Shown here: one piece after another, positions 45,701-54,031 of the stretch
Position numbering within the stretch: the first letter of the stretch is position 1
How the letters are laid out: every line of letters begins with the position of its first letter
From: Ancylobacter moscoviensis
Lineage (GTDB): Bacteria; Pseudomonadota; Alphaproteobacteria; Rhizobiales; Xanthobacteraceae
Direction of reading: 5' to 3'
Assembly: GCF_007559435.1 (NCBI RefSeq)
Contig: NZ_VMBP01000002.1
Span: forward strand, 372,001-436,000
Length of the DNA: 64,000 nucleotides
Program-made: the position numbers and the translations under genes
Notes under the pieces: generated by a model
What the model was told of the DNA's origin: nothing
Databases searched by the model: none
The model's input: the letters and a program-made list of their open reading frames with translations, nothing else

Positions 45701-46517
45701 ACCGGCTTTCCGCCGCGCGCCCCTGACGGTCATCGGACGGGGCGTGACGTGGGCGTTCAATGTCGCGCTGGGCCGTAGCCCGGTCTTCGAGCTCGTTCCC
45801 GGCGCGCGGCTGCGCGTGCCCTCGGACCTGCGCTTCACCTCGGTCTCCGCCTATCTGCTGCGCGATGCCGTCGAGCCGGAGCTGAACTATCTCCAGAAAT
45901 TCGTCGGCAAGGGCGATGTCTTCATCGACGTCGGCGCCAATATCGGCCTGTTCACGCTGAAGGCGGCACCGCGGGCCGCGCGCGTCGTCGCGGTGGAGCC
46001 GGGCGCGGAAGCCGGCGCGCAGCTCGACGCCAACATCGCCCTCAACCGCTTCGACAATGTCGCGGTGGTGCGCAAGGCGCTGTCCGACAAGCCGGGCCGC
46101 GCCGTGCTGTTCCACAATCCGCTGGGCGAGGACCCGCAGGCCTTCTCGCTCATCAGCGACGGCACCGACGCCGGCAGCGAACAGGTGGAACTGGCGACCC
46201 TCGACTCGCTCGTCCACGATCTCGGCCTGCCGCGCGTCGACTGCATCAAGATCGACGTCGAGGGCGCCGAGGGAATGGTGCTGGCGGGCGCAGCGGAAAC
46301 GCTCGCCGCCTACCATCCCACGGTGATCTTCGAGATGAACTGCCCGACGCTGGTCAAGGCCGGCGGCGACACGGCGGTCGCGTGGAACGCGCTCGCGGGG
46401 CGCGGCTATCAGTTCCACGAGCTGAGCGACGACGGGGAGTTGCAGCCGCTTTCGGAGCGCCCGACGGCGTTCATGAACGTCATCGCCCGCCATCCGGCGG
46501 GCCCGGCGCTGCACTGA
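45669..46517 (+). CDS. FkbM-family methyltransferase
   Basis: A 282-residue SAM-dependent O-methyltransferase of the FkbM type. The SAM-binding motif is VFIDVGANIGLFTLKAA (about 83-99), followed by VVAVEPGAEA, and VDCIKIDVEGAEGMVLAGA, the family's metal/substrate motif. In exopolysaccharide loci these enzymes methylate sugars of the repeat unit or the terminal residue. Coupled to the polymerase gene; converges with the GH18 gene after 10 bases. Confidence 0.9.
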   Translation: MLRRVAKLLHEPAFRRAPLTVIGRGVTWAFNVALGRSPVFELVPGARLRVPSDLRFTSVSAYLLRDAVEPELNYLQKFVGKGDVFIDVGANIGLFTLKAAPRAARVVAVEPGAEAGAQLDANIALNRFDNVAVVRKALSDKPGRAVLFHNPLGEDPQAFSLISDGTDAGSEQVELATLDSLVHDLGLPRVDCIKIDVEGAEGMVLAGAAETLAAYHPTVIFEMNCPTLVKAGGDTAVAWNALAGRGYQFHELSDDGELQPLSERPTAFMNVIARHPAGPALH

Positions 46518-46527
46518 GCACCCCGCT

Positions 46528-47613
46528 TCACGGCATCGGCACGTCGCAGCCGGGCTTGTCGAGCGTCACGCAGATCAGCGTCGCCAGCGAGCGGTAGTCG
46601 GGATTGTCCGGTCCCGGCGGGCCGGGCGGCACGTCGCGCAGCGCATAGAGCATGGCGCCCGCCTTCGGGTCGGCGAGCACGGCCGAAAGCGTGGCGGCGG
46701 TGCTTTCGATCGTCGCGCGGGGCCCGCCATTCGAGGGCGGCAGCACGGCGAAGCCGAGGGCGAGCGGGCCCTTCCACACCGCGCGATAGGCGCGAAAGGC
46801 CTGATCCGGCCGATAGGAAGGGCCGGCGTCGTAGCTCATGATCGAGACGAGATCGAGCCCTTCGGCGGCCGGCGAGCGCAGCAGGGCGAGCATCGCGCCG
46901 CGCCACGGGCTGCGCGGCGGCGCGTCGGCGAAGGCGCCCTCCCCATAGGCGCCGACGCTCCAGCCTGCGGCACTGATCACGTGGGGACGCGGCAGCGCGG
47001 TGCGCAGGCGCCGGGCGATGTCGATGGAGAAGGCGTCGTCGGCGCACCGCACTCGCCCGTTCACGGGAACGCAGCGCGGGTCGGTCGGCTCGAAATCGAT
47101 GTCGACACCATCGGCCCCGAGATCGCGGACGAGGCGCGCCAGCGCCGCTTCGTCCAGCCGGTCCCAGCCGTGATAGGTGGCTCCGCCCACCGACAGCAGC
47201 ACGCGCAGCTGCGGCTGGCGCGCCTTCAGCAGGGCGATGGCCTCCTTCAGCACGGCGCCGGAATAGGGGTACTGGAGGCCGGTCGCCGACAGGTCGAGCC
47301 CACCTTGATAGATGAGGTCCGGCTTTACGAAGCTCAGCGCCACATGGGTGAGATAGCCGGGCAGGCGGGCGAGGGTGGTTTCCTCGGCGCGGCCAGCGGC
47401 CACCTCGTACCAGCTTGCGTGATAGGCGAGGAACGGGCGGGCCGGCTCAGCGCGGAGAGACCCGCCCGCGAGCAGCGACAGGCCGAGGGCGATCAGAACG
47501 CCCGCTCGGAGAACGCCCCTTCGGAGAATGGCCCGCCGGCCCCCGCTCAGAAGGCGGTGGTGTCGGCGAGGCCCTTGGTCATGGTGAGCAGGATGATCCG
47601 TATGTCGAACCAT
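46528..47613 (-). CDS. Exported glycoside hydrolase family 18 protein
   Basis: A protein of up to 361 residues. After a hydrophobic export signal (GVLRAGVLIALGLSLLAGGSLRAEP) comes a GH18 barrel: FLAYHASWYE (strand 1), LRVLLSVGGAT (strand 3) and the complete catalytic DGVDIDFEP (strand 4, Glu as acid), then LDLVSIMSYDAG (strand 6) and LGFAVLP. GH18 enzymes cleave beta-1,4-GlcNAc-type bonds. In this locus it may trim or release the polymer. The only in-frame ATG (47613) lies 67 bases inside the upstream gene; an ATT or a later start just before the signal is possible, so the 5' end is uncertain. Confidence 0.78.
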   Translation of the reverse strand: MVRHTDHPAHHDQGPRRHHRLLSGGRRAILRRGVLRAGVLIALGLSLLAGGSLRAEPARPFLAYHASWYEVAAGRAEETTLARLPGYLTHVALSFVKPDLIYQGGLDLSATGLQYPYSGAVLKEAIALLKARQPQLRVLLSVGGATYHGWDRLDEAALARLVRDLGADGVDIDFEPTDPRCVPVNGRVRCADDAFSIDIARRLRTALPRPHVISAAGWSVGAYGEGAFADAPPRSPWRGAMLALLRSPAAEGLDLVSIMSYDAGPSYRPDQAFRAYRAVWKGPLALGFAVLPPSNGGPRATIESTAATLSAVLADPKAGAMLYALRDVPPGPPGPDNPDYRSLATLICVTLDKPGCDVPMP

Positions 47614-48962
47614 ATCGACCAGTTCTCGATGTAGTAGAGGTCAAGTTCGACGCCGCGCGCCGCCTTTTCCTCCGTATAGATGCCCCCGCGCATGCCGTTG
47701 ATCTGCGCCCAGCCGGTGATGCCGGGTTTCATGCGGTAGCGCGCAACATAGTCGCTTACCGCCTCGTAGCGCAGCTGCTCGTTGATCATCATGTTCGGCA
47801 CGTGCGGCCGGGGGCCGACGACCGACATCTCGCCGCGCAGCACGTTGATCAGCTGGGGGATCTCGTCGATCGAGAGGCTGCGCAGGATCGCGCCGACCCT
47901 GGTGATGCGCGGATCGGCGCGCACCGCGCCGATGGAGCCGTCGTCGCCGGGGTCGTAATGCATGGTCCGCAGCTTGTAGACCATGAACTCGCGACGGTTC
48001 AGGCCGACGCGCGCCTGGCGGAACAGCACCGGGCCGGGCGAATCCAGCTTGATCGCCAGCGCCGCGAGCAGCAGCACTGGCGACATCACCAGCAGGCCGA
48101 TGCCGGCGACGGTGTAGTCTTCCAGCGCCTTCAGCACGCCGAGCGAGCCCTTGAGCGGGCGCTGCTGGATCTGCAGCGTCGGGCTGTCGGCGATGCGGGT
48201 GACGCGCGCCGAAGCGGCGGAGAGGACATCGGGCTCCATCTCCACCATCACGTCGGTGGCGACGCGGTGGAGCTGGCGGGCGATGACGCCGATGCCGCGC
48301 ATGTCGCTCCAGTTCTTGGTGACGATGACGAGGTCGAAAATGCCGGCCTTGGCGAGTTCCAGCAGGTCCTCGATGCCGCCCAGCGCGGGCGGCACGCCGT
48401 CGCCGGCCTTCTCCGCGTTGGTCGGCTGGCGTCCGCCGTCGCGGAACACGCCGACGAAGGAGATGAGGCCGCCCGCCGGCATGTCCTCCTGGTAGCGCCG
48501 GATCAGCGCATAGGCCCGGTCGAGATCGCCGATCAGCACGGTGTTGCGCACGAGCAGCTTGCGGCGGTCGATCCACGCCATGCCGGCCCGCACCAGGACG
48601 AGGCGGCCGAACAGCAGGGCGACCAGCGTCAGCGCGGCCCAGGGGCCGAAGGCTTCCGGGTCGCCCGGCTGCGGCGGCACGAGCGCGTAGTAGACCACGA
48701 AGACCGCCAGCAGCGCCGGAAGCAGGCCGATGATCACATGCACGATCTGCCGCCGGACGCGGCCATAGTGCTCCACCCGGTAGGCTTGGCCGAGCAGCAG
48801 CACGGTGCAGTAGATCGCGCCGCCGATGACGCCGAGCACCACCATCTGCGTCCAGCCGAGAATGTGCCAGACCGCGTAATAGACCAGCGCCGCCACCAGC
48901 ATCATGGCGACGTCGCACAGGATCACGAGGCGGTTGAGCAGGCCGTGCGTCCAGCCGGTCAT
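47547..48962 (-). CDS. Undecaprenyl-phosphate sugar phosphotransferase (WcaJ/PssY-type initiating enzyme)
   Basis: A 471-residue polyprenyl-phosphate hexose-1-phosphate transferase that starts repeat-unit synthesis. Four or five N-terminal membrane segments, a CoA-binding-like cytoplasmic domain (about 140-260), and the C-terminal bacterial sugar-transferase domain (about 275-471) with DSPGPVLFRQARVGLNRREF, YKLRTM, LRSLSIDEIPQLINVLRGEMSVVGPRPH and PGITGWAQINGMRGG. Start at the ATG at 48962 (MTGWTHGLLNRLV); a TTG 15 bases upstream is in frame. First gene of the minus-strand pair with GH18. Confidence 0.93.
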   Translation of the reverse strand: MTGWTHGLLNRLVILCDVAMMLVAALVYYAVWHILGWTQMVVLGVIGGAIYCTVLLLGQAYRVEHYGRVRRQIVHVIIGLLPALLAVFVVYYALVPPQPGDPEAFGPWAALTLVALLFGRLVLVRAGMAWIDRRKLLVRNTVLIGDLDRAYALIRRYQEDMPAGGLISFVGVFRDGGRQPTNAEKAGDGVPPALGGIEDLLELAKAGIFDLVIVTKNWSDMRGIGVIARQLHRVATDVMVEMEPDVLSAASARVTRIADSPTLQIQQRPLKGSLGVLKALEDYTVAGIGLLVMSPVLLLAALAIKLDSPGPVLFRQARVGLNRREFMVYKLRTMHYDPGDDGSIGAVRADPRITRVGAILRSLSIDEIPQLINVLRGEMSVVGPRPHVPNMMINEQLRYEAVSDYVARYRMKPGITGWAQINGMRGGIYTEEKAARGVELDLYYIENWSIWFDIRIILLTMTKGLADTTAF

Positions 48963-49122
48963 CGCGCGCGGCCCCAATTGCCGGTGGGCCGCGTCTCAGG
49001 CGAACCGGACATGGCCGCGCCGATGGATGGGGCCGACCGCCGGCCGAGGGGAGGGACAGGAGGCATCGCCGCTCTTGAAAGGTGACATCGTGGCGCCGGC
49101 CCCGATGGCCCGGCGCGGCAAT

Positions 49123-49148
49123 ATGATAATGCGGCGATAATTTATCAT
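49123..49148. promoter_or_regulatory. 26-bp inverted repeat upstream of the exopolysaccharide initiating gene
   Basis: ATGATAA, 12 bases, TTATCAT (perfect 7-base arms), plus a GATAAT copy inside the spacer. It is the only AT-rich part of the 211-base gap between the kinase gene end and the sugar-transferase start, about 160 bases upstream of the latter. Candidate operator for exopolysaccharide control. Confidence 0.45.
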
Positions 49149-49173
49149 TTTGTCTATGGCCGCGATCCGAACG

Positions 49174-50250
49174 CTAAATTCCGCCCCGGACCCGGTCGCT
49201 CAGGTTGCGGCGGTCGCGGATGACGGCGGCGAGCGCGGCGTCCGCCTCCGGCGAGCGCGACAGCAGCGCGAGCTGGTCGATCTGGTTGAGCGCCACGAGG
49301 CGCAGGAGATCGTCCCGCACGGCGCCCTCGGCGTCGCGCGGCAGGGCGGCGACGATCTGCAGGTGCTCGGGCGGCAGGATGTCCGGCAGCCCGGCGGCGA
49401 GCCGGGCGCGCAGCTCCTCCTCCGTCGCCGCGCCGGGCGCCTCGACGAAGGCGTACAGTCCGAAGCTGTGTCCGGCGGTCGGGAAGTCGCAGATGTGCAC
49501 GGCGCGCACGCCCTCCACCCCGGCGAGCACGGCGGCGATGCGCGGGCCCTGCTCCATGGCACGCGGGCCGCGCCCTTCCGTGTCGTGATAGTTGAGCAGG
49601 CGGCGGGTGACGAAGTTGTAGACTCGCTTGCCGGTCTTCATCCACACGCGGGTGAAGAGGCTCTTGCGGGCGAGGATCTTCCTCTCGCGGGCGGTGAGCG
49701 CCTCCGGGCAGTAGCTGCGCTTCTGCTTGAGGAAGTGACGGATGTCCTCATAGGCCGCCACGCGGAACGCCTTGCTGCGCTTCGAGAACACCATGGCGAG
49801 CTGGAAGTCCATCAGCACGGCGCGCCCGTCGGCGGCGTAGAGCCAGTTCTGCGGCTTGGCGAGATCGTTATGGGCGATGTTGCGCCGGTGCACCTCGCGC
49901 AGGCCCTTGCGGGCGGAGGCGAAGAAGGCGAGGTCGCCGCGCGGCTTGGCGATCTGCAGCGGGATGCCGTCGACGAAGCCGCGCACCAGATAGCCTTCCT
50001 CCAGCGCGTAGACCGGCACGGTGTGGCCGCTGCCCTCGGCGCGCCGGAGCGCGCGCGCCTCGCGGCGGGCGAAATGGCGGGCCAGCGGCTTCACCCACCA
50101 CTTCACCTCGGCATAGTTGCGCCGCACGGCGGGGAAGGCGTTGCCTTGCGCGTCGCGCCAGAGGCCGCGCTCGATGGTCGAGAAGGTGTCGCGCTTGAGC
50201 ACCGTGTCGAGCTCGAACGCGCCCCCGCTGGAAGAGGTCGGCTCGGTCAC
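49174..50250 (-). CDS. Protein kinase-like domain fused to a degenerate acyl-adenylating-enzyme C-terminal domain
   Basis: A 358-residue protein. Residues about 15-230 are a lipopolysaccharide-kinase/RIO-like kinase fold with the catalytic loop HNDLAKPQN and metal motif MDFQ (DFQ for DFG). Residues about 255-335 resemble the C-terminal lid of the ANL superfamily (acyl-CoA synthetases): [53 protein letters not shown], but the catalytic lysine position (normally SGK) is AEG, so this part is probably a binding domain. GTG start at 50250 overlaps the trmFO stop by 4 bases. Function unknown. Confidence 0.7.
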   Translation of the reverse strand: MTEPTSSSGGAFELDTVLKRDTFSTIERGLWRDAQGNAFPAVRRNYAEVKWWVKPLARHFARREARALRRAEGSGHTVPVYALEEGYLVRGFVDGIPLQIAKPRGDLAFFASARKGLREVHRRNIAHNDLAKPQNWLYAADGRAVLMDFQLAMVFSKRSKAFRVAAYEDIRHFLKQKRSYCPEALTARERKILARKSLFTRVWMKTGKRVYNFVTRRLLNYHDTEGRGPRAMEQGPRIAAVLAGVEGVRAVHICDFPTAGHSFGLYAFVEAPGAATEEELRARLAAGLPDILPPEHLQIVAALPRDAEGAVRDDLLRLVALNQIDQLALLSRSPEADAALAAVIRDRRNLSDRVRGGI

Positions 50251-51680
50251 GCGGCGGCCTCGCTGGCGGCGTCGGCATGGGCCTTCGCCCAGGCGTCCAG
50301 GTCGGCGAGGGCGCGGGCGGCAAGGACCTGCTTCTTGGCGACGGTCTTCTGCGCGCCGCGCAGGCGGTTGCCCTCGGCGTCGCGCGTCGGGTTGGCGTCG
50401 AGCGGCGGGAACAGGCCGAAATTGACGTTCATCGGCTGGAAGGAGCGCGGTCCCGCCTCGACGGTCTCGATATGCCCGCCGGTGATGTGGTTGATGAGCG
50501 CGCCATGCGCGGTGGTCGCCGGCGGCAGGGCCGGCTCGGCGCCCAGCCGCTCGGTCGCGGCGAACAGGCCGGCCATCAGGCCCATGGCGGAGCTCTCCAC
50601 ATAGCCCTCGCAGCCGGTGATCTGGCCGGCAAAGCGCAGGCGCGGCTCGGCCTTCAGCCGCAGCGAGGGATCGAGCAGCTTGGGCGAGTTGAGGTAGGTG
50701 TTGCGGTGCAGGCCGCCGAGCCGGGCGAACTCGGCCTTCTCCAGCCCCGGGATCATGCGGAACAGGCGCACCTGCTCGGCGTGGCGGGTCTTCGTCTGGA
50801 AGCCGACCATGTTGTAGAGCGTGCCCAGCGCGTTGTCCTGCCGCAGCTGGACGACCGCGTAGGGCTTCACCGTCGGGTTGTGCGCGTTGGTCAGGCCCAT
50901 GGGCTTCATCGGCCCGTGGCGCAGCGTCTCGGGGCCGCGCGCGGCCATCACCTCGACGGGCAGGCAGCCGTCGAAATAGGGCGTATTGGCCTCGAACTCG
51001 CGGAACGGCACGGCATCGCTGGCGATGAGCGCGGCGACGAAGGCCTCGTACTGCTCCTTGTCCATCGGGCAGTTGATGTAGTCCGCGCCCGTGCCGCCGG
51101 GGCCCACCTTGTCGTAGCGCGACTGGAACCAGCACACGTCCATGTCGATGGAATCGAAATGGACGATAGGCGCGATGGCGTCGAAGAAGGCCAGCGCGCT
51201 CTCGTCGGTGCGCGCGCGGAGGGCCTCGGCCAGCGCCGGCGAGGTGAGGGGGCCGGTGGCGATGATCACCGAATCCCAGTCCGAAGGCGGCAGGCCGGCG
51301 ATCTCGCCGCGTTCCACCGTGATCTCGGGACGGGAGGCGATGGCGGCGGTCACGGCGGCGGAGAAGCCCTCGCGGTCGACGGCCAGCGCTCCGCCGGCGG
51401 GAATCTGGTGGCGGTCGGCACAGGCCATGATCAGCGAGCCGAGCCGGCGCATCTCCGCGTGCAGCACGCCGACGGCGTTGTTCTGCGCGTCGTCCGAGCG
51501 GAAGGAGTTGGAGCACACCAACTCCGCCAGATCGTCGGTCTTGTGGGCCTCCGTACCGCGCTCGGGGCGCATCTCGTGCAGCACCACGGGCACGCCGCGC
51601 CGCGCGAGCTGCCACGCGGCCTCGCAGCCGGCGAGACCGCCGCCGATGACGTGAACCGGGCGCCTGTCCTTGATGCTCAT
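50247..51680 (-). CDS. trmFO: Methylenetetrahydrofolate-tRNA-(uracil-54-C5)-methyltransferase
   Basis: A 477-residue FAD- and folate-dependent enzyme that makes m5U54 in the T loop of tRNA. N-terminal FAD motif [16 protein letters not shown] (about 10-25), then [44 protein letters not shown] and the C-terminal [24 protein letters not shown], all diagnostic of TrmFO and separating it from GidA/MnmG. Coupled by a GTGA overlap to the downstream kinase-like gene, the only apparent operon partner. Confidence 0.96.
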   Translation of the reverse strand: MSIKDRRPVHVIGGGLAGCEAAWQLARRGVPVVLHEMRPERGTEAHKTDDLAELVCSNSFRSDDAQNNAVGVLHAEMRRLGSLIMACADRHQIPAGGALAVDREGFSAAVTAAIASRPEITVERGEIAGLPPSDWDSVIIATGPLTSPALAEALRARTDESALAFFDAIAPIVHFDSIDMDVCWFQSRYDKVGPGGTGADYINCPMDKEQYEAFVAALIASDAVPFREFEANTPYFDGCLPVEVMAARGPETLRHGPMKPMGLTNAHNPTVKPYAVVQLRQDNALGTLYNMVGFQTKTRHAEQVRLFRMIPGLEKAEFARLGGLHRNTYLNSPKLLDPSLRLKAEPRLRFAGQITGCEGYVESSAMGLMAGLFAATERLGAEPALPPATTAHGALINHITGGHIETVEAGPRSFQPMNVNFGLFPPLDANPTRDAEGNRLRGAQKTVAKKQVLAARALADLDAWAKAHADAASEAAA

Positions 51681-51815
51681 GACCTGTCGTTGCGTTGCCG
51701 TCCTGTCGGGAACGCGGCCTTAGCACGGATCGAGGGCAAAAAAGAAGGAAATGCCCGCCAATTGCGGCAACGGTCCCCGATGTCCCTTGCCACCTTCCGG
51801 CGGTGCAAGGCGGCG

Positions 51816-52640
51816 CTAGCCGGCCGGCCGCGAGCCGTGCTCCGCGTCCCCCTGCGGGGTGGGGCGCAGCAGAAGCTGCTGTGCCGGGGTGAAGGCACGG
51901 CGCCGCAACAGCACGATCGCCGCCGCGCCGGACAGGCCGGAGGCGGCGAGGATCATGGCGACGATAATGAACTGGTAGACGCCGGCATAAAGGGGGCTCG
52001 CGCCCGAGACCATCATTCCCGCCATCACGCCGGGAATCCACACGAGGCCCAGCGACTTCAGCATGTCCAGCCGCGGCAGCAGGCTGGCATAGACGGCGCT
52101 CTGCACATAGGGCGCCACCGTCGCTTCCGGTGCCGCGCCGAGGCTCAGCGCCGCCTCGATCGGCCCGACATGGGCGATGACGTCCGATTTGAAGCGCTCC
52201 ATCGCCTGCGCGCAGGCATTCATGCTGTTGGCGATGATCATGCTGCCGACCGGCACCAGCACGGCGATCTGGGTGTCCAGCGCGCGGATCGCGATCATGA
52301 ACAGGATGACGGTGCCGGCACCGATGCCGATGGCCAGGAAGGAGATGAGGAGCGAGCCCTCGATCTGCGGCAGCCGGCGCGCCGCCGTCCATCCGGCCGC
52401 GAACATCATGCCGAGGAGGATGAGCGCGCCGACCAGCAGGCCGCCAGTCAGGAGAAGGCCGAGCACGACGCCGACCAGCACCATCTGTAACAGGCCGCGC
52501 ACCAGCGAGAACGAGGTCTCGCGGCCGACCCGCACCCCGTAGTGCCGGCAGAGCGCGGCCACGCCGAGGCATAGCAGGATGGCGGCGCCGGCCTGCAGAA
52601 GGCCCGTCGTCACCTGGTTGTCCAGCAGCTCAGTGAGCAT
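51816..52640 (-). CDS. fetB: Metal (iron) exporter permease FetB (YbbM/TIGR00245 family)
   Basis: A 274-residue membrane protein with about 7 hydrophobic segments. Family pattern: RETSFSLVRGLLQMVLVGVVLG near the N-terminus, PVGSMIIANSMNACAQAMERF, and LGLVWIPGVMAGMMVSGASPLYAGVYQF. Start at 52640 (MLTELLDNQV); the last 11 bases of fetA overlap it. In E. coli FetAB exports iron and protects from peroxide stress. Confidence 0.93.
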   Translation of the reverse strand: MLTELLDNQVTTGLLQAGAAILLCLGVAALCRHYGVRVGRETSFSLVRGLLQMVLVGVVLGLLLTGGLLVGALILLGMMFAAGWTAARRLPQIEGSLLISFLAIGIGAGTVILFMIAIRALDTQIAVLVPVGSMIIANSMNACAQAMERFKSDVIAHVGPIEAALSLGAAPEATVAPYVQSAVYASLLPRLDMLKSLGLVWIPGVMAGMMVSGASPLYAGVYQFIIVAMILAASGLSGAAAIVLLRRRAFTPAQQLLLRPTPQGDAEHGSRPAG

Positions 52641-53343
52641 CGAGAATCTCCCCGGTGGCGCCGAGGGCGACGAGCCGGCCGCGCTCCATGTACAGGGTGC
52701 GCGGGGCCATCCGTTCGGCCTGGGCACGGTTGTGCGTGACCAGCACGCAGGTCACCCCGCTATCGCGGTTGATGCCGAGCACCAGCTCCTCGATGGAGCG
52801 CGTCGTCTCCTCGTCGAGCGCCGATGTCGGCTCGTCCAGCAGCAGGACTTCCGGCTCGTTGGCCAGCGTGCGCGCCAGTGAGACGCGCTGGGCCTCGCCG
52901 CCCGAGAGGGTGGACACGTCGCGCTCCTGATAGCCCGGCAGGTCGACCCGGCGCAGCAGGTCGGCGATGCGGTCGGCCGGCAGCGTCTTGCCGAGCTGAC
53001 CGGGGCCGAACTGCAGATTGGCGGCCACGGTGCCGGGGAACAGATAGGCGGTCTGCAGCACCATGCCGATCCGGCGGCGCAGGAGGCGGGGATCGATGCC
53101 GCGATAGTCGCTCTGCTTGAAGAACACCGTGCCGCCGGTCGGCTCGTCGAGGCGGTTCAGCAGCCGCAGGAAGGACGACTTGCCGGCACCGCTCGGCCCG
53201 GTCACCGCCAGCACCTCGCCCCGCCTTATGCCGACCGTGACGTTATCGACGAGCAGGCGGTCGGCGACGCGGCGCGAGAGGCCGCGCACATCGAGGTCGA
53301 TGGCGTCGGCGGTGTGCGGGGCCGTGTCCTGGTCAGGCGGCAT
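52630..53343 (-). CDS. fetA: ABC transporter ATP-binding protein FetA (YbbL family)
   Basis: A 237-residue ATPase: Walker A GPSGAGKSS, signature LSGGEAQRVSLARTL, Walker B VLLLDEPTSALDEET, switch histidine in VLVTHN. Overlaps fetB by 11 bases, forming the exporter FetAB. The call rests on the partner permease. No Fur or iron-sensor box was identified upstream. Confidence 0.92.
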   Translation of the reverse strand: MPPDQDTAPHTADAIDLDVRGLSRRVADRLLVDNVTVGIRRGEVLAVTGPSGAGKSSFLRLLNRLDEPTGGTVFFKQSDYRGIDPRLLRRRIGMVLQTAYLFPGTVAANLQFGPGQLGKTLPADRIADLLRRVDLPGYQERDVSTLSGGEAQRVSLARTLANEPEVLLLDEPTSALDEETTRSIEELVLGINRDSGVTCVLVTHNRAQAERMAPRTLYMERGRLVALGATGEILDAH

Positions 53344-53546
53344 CTCGGTGTTCCGGGAGGAGGGGCGTCCGAAGTCCTAGGGCATCGTCGCGGCGCGCTC
53401 TTTCGAGCCTGTGACGGCACTTGCGTAATGGAATGGCGGATAGGGCGAGCATCGGATCGTTGTCGGATCGTCTCCTGCCATGATCCGATGTCGGGCCGGT
53501 GGCAAGGCCCGTCATCAGCGGCAAGTTCACGTATCAATTGCGTCAA

Positions 53547-53570
53547 TATAATTAGCATGCTACTAATTAG
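53547..53570 (+). promoter_or_regulatory. Promoter -10 with overlapping operator palindromes before the MarR gene
   Basis: A perfect TATAAT at 53547-53552 runs into TAGCATGCTA (53553-53562) and CTAATTAG (53563-53570), both perfect palindromes, ending two bases before the ATG at 53573. A bound regulator would cover the promoter and the start codon. There is no ribosome binding site and the predicted transcript start is only about 12-14 bases from the ATG, so the mRNA may be nearly leaderless. Confidence 0.65.
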
Positions 53571-53572
53571 CC

Positions 53573-54031
53573 ATGAATGAAATCGAACCCCTCCGGCGGC
53601 AGGTTACCGCCCAGCTTCTCAATGCCGGCCGTCAGTGGCGCCGCATCGCCGAGCGTGAGCTGGAAGTGCTTGGCATTTCGGAAGCGTGCGCCGCTCCGCT
53701 GGTGTGGACCGGGCGGCTGGGCGGTGGCGTCCGGCAGGTGACGCTCGCGGCCTATGTCGGGATCGAGGGGCCGTCGCTGGTGCGCCTGCTCGATCAGCTC
53801 GCGGCGTCCGATCTGATCGAGCGCCGGGACGACCCGACCGACCGCCGCGCCAAGACGATCTGGCTCACCCCGGCCGGGGAGCGGCTCGCCGCGCGCATCG
53901 AGGACCTGCTGAGCGGCGTGCGCGGTCAGGTTCTGGCTGAGGTGAGCCGTGACGATCTCGAAGTCACGTTGCGCGTGCTGAAGCTGTTCGATGCCGCGTC
54001 CGTCCGTTCGGCGGAGGAGGTGTCGGCGTGA
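53573..54031 (+). CDS. MarR-family transcriptional regulator of the efflux operon
   Basis: A 152-residue winged-helix repressor: HTH in VTLAAYVGIEGPSLVRLLDQLAASDLIERR, wing DPTDRRAKTIWLTPAGERLAARI. It begins the MarR-FUSC-DUF1656-HlyD operon and its stop overlaps the next start (GTGA). Such regulators usually bind a phenolic or other aromatic ligand and control their own operon; the palindromes at its promoter fit that. Confidence 0.9.
   Translation: MNEIEPLRRQVTAQLLNAGRQWRRIAERELEVLGISEACAAPLVWTGRLGGGVRQVTLAAYVGIEGPSLVRLLDQLAASDLIERRDDPTDRRAKTIWLTPAGERLAARIEDLLSGVRGQVLAEVSRDDLEVTLRVLKLFDAASVRSAEEVSA

Noticed and set aside
47415-52490. Long plus-strand open frames opposite the sugar transferase, kinase and trmFO genes
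   Set aside because: They are shadow frames rich in His/Arg/Gln/Ala with no recognisable domain; the minus-strand genes are well-known families.
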